DNA of 7,229 nucleotides from Desulfonatronospira sp. (GTDB taxonomy: Bacteria > Desulfobacterota > Desulfovibrionia > Desulfovibrionales > Desulfonatronovibrionaceae), in contig PWSL01000366.1 in the NCBI GenBank assembly GCA_003563255.1, positions 1-7,229 on the forward strand. Reading direction: 5' to 3'. The notes beneath the pieces were generated by a model, which was given only the letters and a program-made list of their open reading frames with translations, did not search any database and had not been told where the DNA came from. This document shows, in pieces, positions 7,121-7,229 of this stretch (the stretch's first letter is position 1; each line of letters opens with the position of its first letter). The position numbers and the translations under genes are program-made.

Positions 7121-7229
7121 ATTGAGGGATTGAGGGATTGAGGGATTCAGGGATTGAGGGATTCAGGGATTGAGGGATTCAGGGATTGAGGGATTCAGGG
7201 ATTGAGGGATTCAGGGATTGAGGGATTCA
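7121..7229 (+). repeat. Tandem octamer array, at least 13 copies, G4-like
   Basis: Thirteen full 8-bp units plus five bases run to the window edge, starting 7 bp after the rpoD stop. Only two unit types occur, ATTGAGGG and ATTCAGGG. The first three are ATTGAGGG; after that the types alternate strictly, giving an exact 16-bp higher-order unit. Each unit supplies GGG, so the + strand reads G3-N5 repeated and fits a G-quadruplex consensus in DNA or mRNA. The lack of any other substitution suggests recent expansion. No terminator is visible between rpoD and the array. The true length is unknown because the window ends inside it. Confidence 0.95.

Overview
The window carries four housekeeping genes, all on the + strand: rpsU (ribosomal protein S21), mutS2 (MutS2/Smr ATPase-nuclease), dnaG (primase) and rpoD (primary sigma factor). 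This is a form of the bacterial macromolecular-synthesis locus (rpsU-dnaG-rpoD) with mutS2 inserted. G+C is moderate, roughly 50-55% by eye. The S21 sequence ([24 protein letters not shown]), an RpoD with the long proteobacterial region between 1.2 and 2, and mutS2 next to dnaG all suggest a sulfate-reducer-type deltaproteobacterium, most likely Desulfovibrionales. This placement is inferred from remembered sequences, not from a search.

Layout: 1-103 is a short rpsU leader with a hairpin and a strong Shine-Dalgarno. 104-304 is rpsU. 305-582 is non-coding and rich in small hairpins, including a 15-bp palindrome and an 11-bp-stem hairpin just before mutS2; the yqeY gene I would expect here in related genomes is absent. 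583-2886 is mutS2. 2891-2974 is a 12-copy heptamer array, followed by a short dnaG leader. 3109-4809 is dnaG. 4810-5346 is a long, complex gap: a weak terminator, an AT-rich stretch bounded by an 11-bp inverted repeat, a REP/MITE-like hairpin (4983-5054), a strong intrinsic-terminator structure (5174-5205) with a possible competing stem, a large palindrome (5219-5240), and a structured rpoD leader. 5347-7113 is rpoD. From 7121 to the window end runs an octamer array of at least 13 copies with a GGG every 8 bases.

The genes cover translation initiation (S21), primer synthesis (DnaG), promoter recognition (RpoD) and recombination or ribosome-collision control (MutS2). The coding sequences are ordinary and intact, apart from a DxD-to-DxH change in the DnaG TOPRIM domain and a variant Walker A in MutS2. 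The unusual material is between the genes: two unrelated tandem arrays starting 4-7 bp after a stop codon, and a structured dnaG-rpoD gap that suggests rpoD expression is partly uncoupled from dnaG. I see no convincing new multigene system, CRISPR array, tRNA or rRNA.
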